From the NCBI RefSeq assembly GCF_011604685.1, contig NZ_CP050063.1, positions 5,986,001 through 6,050,000 of the forward strand: a stretch of DNA of 64,000 nucleotides, given 5' to 3'. Numbering within the stretch: position 1 is the first letter of the stretch; every line of letters starts with the position of its first letter. The stretch comes from Spirosoma aureum. Lineage in GTDB: Bacteria > Bacteroidota > Bacteroidia > Cytophagales > Spirosomataceae. Below, one piece after another: positions 60,631-64,000 of this stretch. Under the pieces are notes generated by a model that saw only the letters and a list, made by a program, of their open reading frames with translations, had not been told where the DNA came from and did no database searches. Made by a program: the position numbers and the translations under genes.

Positions 60631-62802
60631 TTAAGAAACGCCTTTAAATTCTTCCTGCTGCGCAAACGGCTGGCTCCGCAATCGTTTGCCAGTAGCTTTA
60701 TAAAGGGCATTGGCAATAGCGCCCCCCGCTGGCGGCAATGAAGGTTCACCCAGACCAGTCGGCTCAATCTCATTCTGGACAAAATGCACTTCTACCTCTG
60801 GAATTTCATTAAGCCGAATAAGCCGAAATTCATTGAAATTTTTCTGTTCAGGAACACCGTCCTTGAACGTAATATTTCCATACATCGCGTGGCCAATACC
60901 ATCAACGACGCAGCCGCGCACCTGCTGTTGTGCACCGCTCTGGTTAACAACGACACCACAGTCAGCAGCCGAATATACTTTCTGCAAAACGGGTTTACCC
61001 TTCTGCATCACGACTTCACCGACTTGAGCCACATAAGAGCGGTGCGAAAAATAAACGCTGAATCCCTGGGCGACTGGTTTCCCATCAGCTCCCTTCTTCT
61101 TGCCCCAGCCCGATTTTTCAGCGGCTAACTCAATAACCCCTTTCATTCGGTCAATGTCGTATTTTATAGCACCAACTGGTTTCTGCTTGGCTTTATCGAG
61201 CAATTCCAGCCTGAACTGTACAGGATCTTTACCCGCAGCCTGCGCTACTTCGTCAATAAACGACTGTTCGGCGAACGCCAGGAAGTTCGTAATGGGTGCC
61301 CGCCACGGTCCAGTTGTAATCGGGGATTTGTGGTCTACACTATCAATCAGCAGGTTATCGACAGCACCAGAGGGAAAATTATCTTCGCGGGTTGCGTTTC
61401 CTGCATTTATACTGGCCCCCCGAAGTTTGTAACCAACCATGTTTCCCTGCGCATCGAGAGCCGCTTCGAAACGGTAACGAACAGCGGGCCGATAACTTCC
61501 ACCCGTCATATCGTCCTCACGCGTCCAGATAACTTTAACGGGTGCCTTAACAAGTTTCGAAACCTGCACAGCTTCGATTACATAATCGGCTTTCAACCGA
61601 CGGCCAAACCCTCCGCCCATGCGCGTCAATTCAACACTCACTTTGTCGGGTGAAATGCCAAGTAATTTGGCGGTTTCGTTACGGGCTAATTCGGGAGTTT
61701 GTGTTGGGCCAACCAATTCTGCACCATCTTCACGAACATGGGCAAAGAAATTCATCGGTTCCAGCGGATTATGTGGTAAGAACGGGCATTGGTATTCTGC
61801 CTTTACAACCTTAGCCGCATTCTTAAACGCTGTTTCTACATCACCGTCTTTACGCCGAACGGTAGCGTTCGAACTATCCAGCATTTCTTTAAAAAGGCGA
61901 TTATGGTCGGCCGTGCTTTCCAGCACATCCGCTTTTTCCCACTCGATCTTGAGCGCATCTTTCGCCTTCTTAACCTGCCAGGTCGATTTACCAACTACTG
62001 CTACATTATTATCGAAAGTCACGACATCCACAATACCAGACATCGACTTGGCAGCCTTCGAATCTACGGATTTCAATTTATAGCCAAACGCCGGACGTTG
62101 CAGCATGGCAAACAACATTCCTTCGCGATAGAAATCTAATCCAAAAAGGGGCTTTCCTGTAATAATTTTTGGATTGTCGACATTCTTTACGGTGCTGCCA
62201 ATCAGTTTAAAATCCTTAATCTCTTTTAGCTTAACATCAGTAGGAACAGTTATTTGGGAGGCTTCGCTGGCCAAATCGCCATAACTAAGCCTACGATTAC
62301 TACCCGTATGCAAAACAAATCCATTCTCGGTTGAGCATTCTGAGGCCGGAACATTCCAACGTTTCGAAGCTGCCAGCACGAGCATTTGTCGTGCAGTAGC
62401 ACCAGCTTTCCGTAATCGCTGCCAAGAATGCGGAATAGAACCGCTACCGCCAGCTACCTGGCGTTCAAACTTTTTAGTATCCAGCGGAGCTTGTTCAACT
62501 ACAACTTTCTTCCAGTCAGCATCTAACTCTTCGGCAACAATTATTGGGAAAGCCGTCTTGATACCCTGTCCGACTTCAGGATTAGGGGAAAATATGGTAA
62601 TAATACCTTGTGGATTAATAGACAGGTAACTGTTAAAGTCAGCTCCCCCAGCGAATGCTGTGGGTACTGAAGCCGTCGCGTCAACTACTGCCGATGCTAC
62701 AGCTTCAGACTCGGCCCAATTAAAGCCCAACAACAGACCTCCTCCGGCTGCCGTTGCTATTTTCAGAAAGCTTCTACGGCTTGATTGTGATACAGTCTGC
62801 AT
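60631..62802 (-). CDS. Molybdopterin-binding subunit of a xanthine-dehydrogenase-family hydroxylase (IorB-like)
   Basis: A 723-residue periplasmic enzyme subunit. A Tat signal is clear: Ser8-Arg-Arg-Ser-Phe-Leu-Lys14, then a hydrophobic Gly/Ala stretch. The xanthine-oxidase-like molybdopterin-binding domain pair covers about 45-720, with the conserved GGFGRR (near 400), SLPPAGGAIANALYKA and GLGEPSLPP near the end. Paired with a small (2Fe-2S) protein and no separate FAD subunit, it matches isoquinoline 1-oxidoreductase-type enzymes, which hydroxylate aromatic or aldehyde substrates with water as oxygen source and pass electrons to a periplasmic carrier. Substrate unknown. Start is two bases after the small subunit's stop. 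Confidence 0.92.
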   Translation of the reverse strand: MQTVSQSSRRSFLKIATAAGGGLLLGFNWAESEAVASAVVDATASVPTAFAGGADFNSYLSINPQGIITIFSPNPEVGQGIKTAFPIIVAEELDADWKKVVVEQAPLDTKKFERQVAGGSGSIPHSWQRLRKAGATARQMLVLAASKRWNVPASECSTENGFVLHTGSNRRLSYGDLASEASQITVPTDVKLKEIKDFKLIGSTVKNVDNPKIITGKPLFGLDFYREGMLFAMLQRPAFGYKLKSVDSKAAKSMSGIVDVVTFDNNVAVVGKSTWQVKKAKDALKIEWEKADVLESTADHNRLFKEMLDSSNATVRRKDGDVETAFKNAAKVVKAEYQCPFLPHNPLEPMNFFAHVREDGAELVGPTQTPELARNETAKLLGISPDKVSVELTRMGGGFGRRLKADYVIEAVQVSKLVKAPVKVIWTREDDMTGGSYRPAVRYRFEAALDAQGNMVGYKLRGASINAGNATREDNFPSGAVDNLLIDSVDHKSPITTGPWRAPITNFLAFAEQSFIDEVAQAAGKDPVQFRLELLDKAKQKPVGAIKYDIDRMKGVIELAAEKSGWGKKKGADGKPVAQGFSVYFSHRSYVAQVGEVVMQKGKPVLQKVYSAADCGVVVNQSGAQQQVRGCVVDGIGHAMYGNITFKDGVPEQKNFNEFRLIRLNEIPEVEVHFVQNEIEPTGLGEPSLPPAGGAIANALYKATGKRLRSQPFAQQEEFKGVS

Positions 62803-62804
62803 AG

Positions 62805-63290
62805 CTATTTGGTTTTTGCAGGTTTAGTGGAGGGAGTAGAGGCTGCCGCTAATTTCACCGCTTCGCGTATGCGGTGATAGGTTCCACACCGGCAAAGATT
62901 ACCGGTCATTGTATCATCAATCTGGGCTTGCGTTGGTTTTGGATTACGCTTGAGTAGGGCTGCCGCCGTCATAATCTGACCAGCCTGACAATAACCACAC
63001 TGCGCGACATCTACTTCATTCCACGCCTTTTGAACCGGATGGTCACCATTGGCGGATAAGCCTTCAATCGTCGTAACCTTTGCTTTTCCTATAGAAGAAA
63101 CAGGGAGTACACAGGAACGAGTTGCTTCACCGTCCACATGAACAGTACAGGCACCACATTGGGCAATTCCGCATCCATATTTAGTGCCGACCAGCCCAAG
63201 AGAATCGCGTAATACCCATAATAAAGGAGTATCGGGATCAACATCGGCCTGATAACTCCGTCCATTGACTTGTAGTTTGAAGATAGCCAT
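62805..63290 (-). CDS. (2Fe-2S)-binding subunit of the molybdenum hydroxylase (IorA-like)
   Basis: A 161-residue subunit from the ATG at 63290 (the earlier frame start at 63335 adds only a poor leader). The plant-type ferredoxin cluster is bound by Cys40, Cys45, Cys48 and Cys60 ([14 protein letters not shown]). The second, alpha-helical (2Fe-2S) domain has Cys98, Cys101, Cys133 and Cys135 ([19 protein letters not shown]). It transfers electrons from the molybdopterin centre of the partner encoded two bases downstream. There is no Tat signal of its own, so it is probably exported by hitch-hiking with the Tat-bearing large subunit, as known for relatives. Confidence 0.93.
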   Translation of the reverse strand: MAIFKLQVNGRSYQADVDPDTPLLWVLRDSLGLVGTKYGCGIAQCGACTVHVDGEATRSCVLPVSSIGKAKVTTIEGLSANGDHPVQKAWNEVDVAQCGYCQAGQIMTAAALLKRNPKPTQAQIDDTMTGNLCRCGTYHRIREAVKLAAASTPSTKPAKTK

Positions 63291-63372
63291 TGATTTGCAG
63301 GGTTGACTCAGAGAAGCTAAGATACGAAAAAGCAAAAACTACTCCTCTCTGATAGGGTAAAAGCAGTTAAAA

Positions 63373-63400
63373 AGGGAACTCTTTATTTAAGGAGTTCCCT
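63373..63400 (-). terminator. Hairpin after an orphan coding tail
   Basis: Perfect nine-base arms (AGGGAACTC / GAGTTCCCT) surround a ten-base loop. It lies about 18 bases downstream (minus strand) of the stop codon of the coding-like remnant at 63418, as if it once ended that gene. It precedes the molybdenum hydroxylase operon. Confidence 0.5.
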
Positions 63401-63417
63401 GAAGCTATTAGAATATC

Positions 63418-63522
63418 TTAATAATCCCGTTCGTAGGCCCCTTTGGCTGTGAACGCACCCAAGTAGAGCAAGGTTTGGTCAGTGGCTTTAGCAGCTAGCC
63501 CTTGGGTTGAGGGGGAACTACC
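63418..63522 (-). pseudogene. Possible 3' remnant of a gene downstream of the rRNA operon
   Basis: One minus-strand frame encodes a natural-looking C-terminal tail (…AKATDQTLLYLGAFTAKGAY followed by Glu-Arg-Asp-Tyr and TAA). No ATG lies upstream; the frame is closed 12 codons farther by a TGA inside the rRNA terminator. A terminator-like hairpin follows the stop. It may be the last part of a gene cut off by insertion or rearrangement of the rRNA operon. The length is short and no family is recognised, so chance is a real alternative. Confidence 0.3.
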
Positions 63523-63555
63523 AAAAAAAAGTCTCTGACCTTGCGATCAGAGACT
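63523..63555 (-). terminator. Terminator of the rRNA operon
   Basis: A perfect nine-base stem (AGTCTCTGA / TCAGAGACT) surrounds an eight-base loop, with eight A residues on its left that become a T8 run on the minus strand. It lies about 12 bases after the 5S gene and is the natural end of the operon transcript. Confidence 0.9.
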
Positions 63556-63566
63556 CCAATTTCATC

Positions 63567-63678
63567 AGGTGGCACCTTCCTACTCTCCCACTTGTGACAG
63601 CAGTACCATCGGCAGTACGGGGCTTAACGGCTCTGTTCGAAATGGAAGAGGTGTCCACCCGCCTTACCAGCACCAACC
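63567..63678 (-). rRNA. rrf: 5S ribosomal RNA
   Basis: The minus strand carries typical 5S features: CCATTTCGAACAGAGCCGTTAAGC (near 63640-63620, too long to be chance), then GGTACTGC and GGGAGAGTAGG near the 3' end. The molecule is about 110 bases. The exact ends are uncertain by a few bases because helix I is imperfect here. It follows 23S on the minus strand, as usual, and precedes the T8 terminator. Confidence 0.92.
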
Positions 63679-63794
63679 TGTTGACTCGTTATGACTAGTG
63701 CCCGCCTGAACGACGCACCACCCAAAGATCGTTTGTCTTTTTTCCCACAGAGAGAAACCGCGATATCTACACACTTGATTTACTAGTCAGTAGC

Positions 63795-64000
63795 ACTTCT
63801 ACTTACGCGTCCGGGCACATTAGTACGACTCAGCTCTATACATCTCTGCACCTACACCTGTCGCCTATCAACGTGGTCGTCTCCCACGGCCCTTTATACC
63901 GGATGACTCATCTCGGGGCCAGTTTCGCACTTAGATGCCTTCAGCGCTTATCTGTTCCCAACGTAGCTACTCGGCCGTGCCTGCGGCCAAACAACCGATC
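63795..64000 (-). rRNA. rrl: 23S ribosomal RNA, 3' end (partial)
   Basis: The end of the window is the 3' portion of 23S on the minus strand. Conserved domain VI stretches are visible as complement: GGGAACAGATAAGCGCTGAA, GCATCTAAGTGCGAAACTGG and the closing GTACTAATGTGCCCG. The gene continues beyond 64000. The 3' end near 63795 is estimated from the distance to the conserved ACTAAT motif. Confidence 0.9.

Overview
The window looks like chromosomal DNA of a Bacteroidota bacterium of the order Cytophagales, most likely Spirosoma or a close relative. The grounds are two SusC/SusD outer-membrane pairs, a hybrid two-component sensor, a type IX secretion tail on a large repeat protein, DUF4142, FAS1 and YCII/DGPF proteins, moderate GC content, and many genes without a clear Shine-Dalgarno sequence. 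The genus is an inference from family content, not from a marker-gene comparison. I saw no insertion sequence, prophage, CRISPR array or tRNA gene. The right edge enters an rRNA operon on the minus strand: 5S plus the 3' end of 23S.

Layout. 0.2-4.6 kb: a small secreted protein, a SlyD-like FKBP, a FAS1 protein, an acidic small protein, an L,D-transpeptidase and an unknown protein. 5.0-11.9 kb: a TonB-dependent receptor, an MFS carrier, two AhpD-like paralogues in opposite orientation around an RBBP9-like hydrolase, and a second L,D-transpeptidase. 12-19.3 kb: EcsC, a class-C beta-lactamase-like hydrolase, small envelope proteins, a DUF4142 lipoprotein, a DMT permease, a 41-residue membrane protein, and an ECF42-type sigma factor with its DGPF partner. 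19.7-22 kb: a surface protein made of near-identical repeats. 22.3-28.7 kb: housekeeping genes (Sua5, a PLP desulfhydrase/deaminase, an RluD-like synthase, GNAT, an AsmA-like/GT51 glycosyltransferase). 28.9-30.7 kb: a gene-poor, AT-rich stretch with small genes and one decayed gene.

The metabolic core is 30.7-51.0 kb. Genes for a sugar porter, a fructokinase, SusC, SusD and a GH32 fructanase lie in one direction, flanked by a mannitol-dehydrogenase-family enzyme. Upstream is a hybrid sensor whose periplasmic part is a sugar-binding-protein domain, followed by a second SusC/SusD pair. Together this reads as a fructan (levan/inulin/sucrose) utilisation locus: glycan capture and import through SusC/SusD, cleavage to fructose by GH32, uptake by the MFS porter, phosphorylation by the PfkB kinase, and sensing of free sugar by the hybrid regulator. 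The 51.5-63.3 kb part holds an AraC regulator with a YCII protein, an APH-type kinase, a Gfo/Idh/MocA oxidoreductase, a TruC-like synthase, a GreA/B factor, an EEP-family membrane enzyme, an alpha/beta hydrolase, a small secreted protein behind an elaborate palindrome, and a two-subunit molybdenum hydroxylase.

The least expected structure is non-coding. Three intergenic sites (22.06, 34.00 and 60.56 kb) carry imperfect inverted repeats of similar design, with inner arms ending in TGCCACGGTT and outer arms ending in TTCG-like sequence; they look like a dispersed REP-like or MITE-like family. Both susD genes are followed within about 20 bases by very long hairpins.
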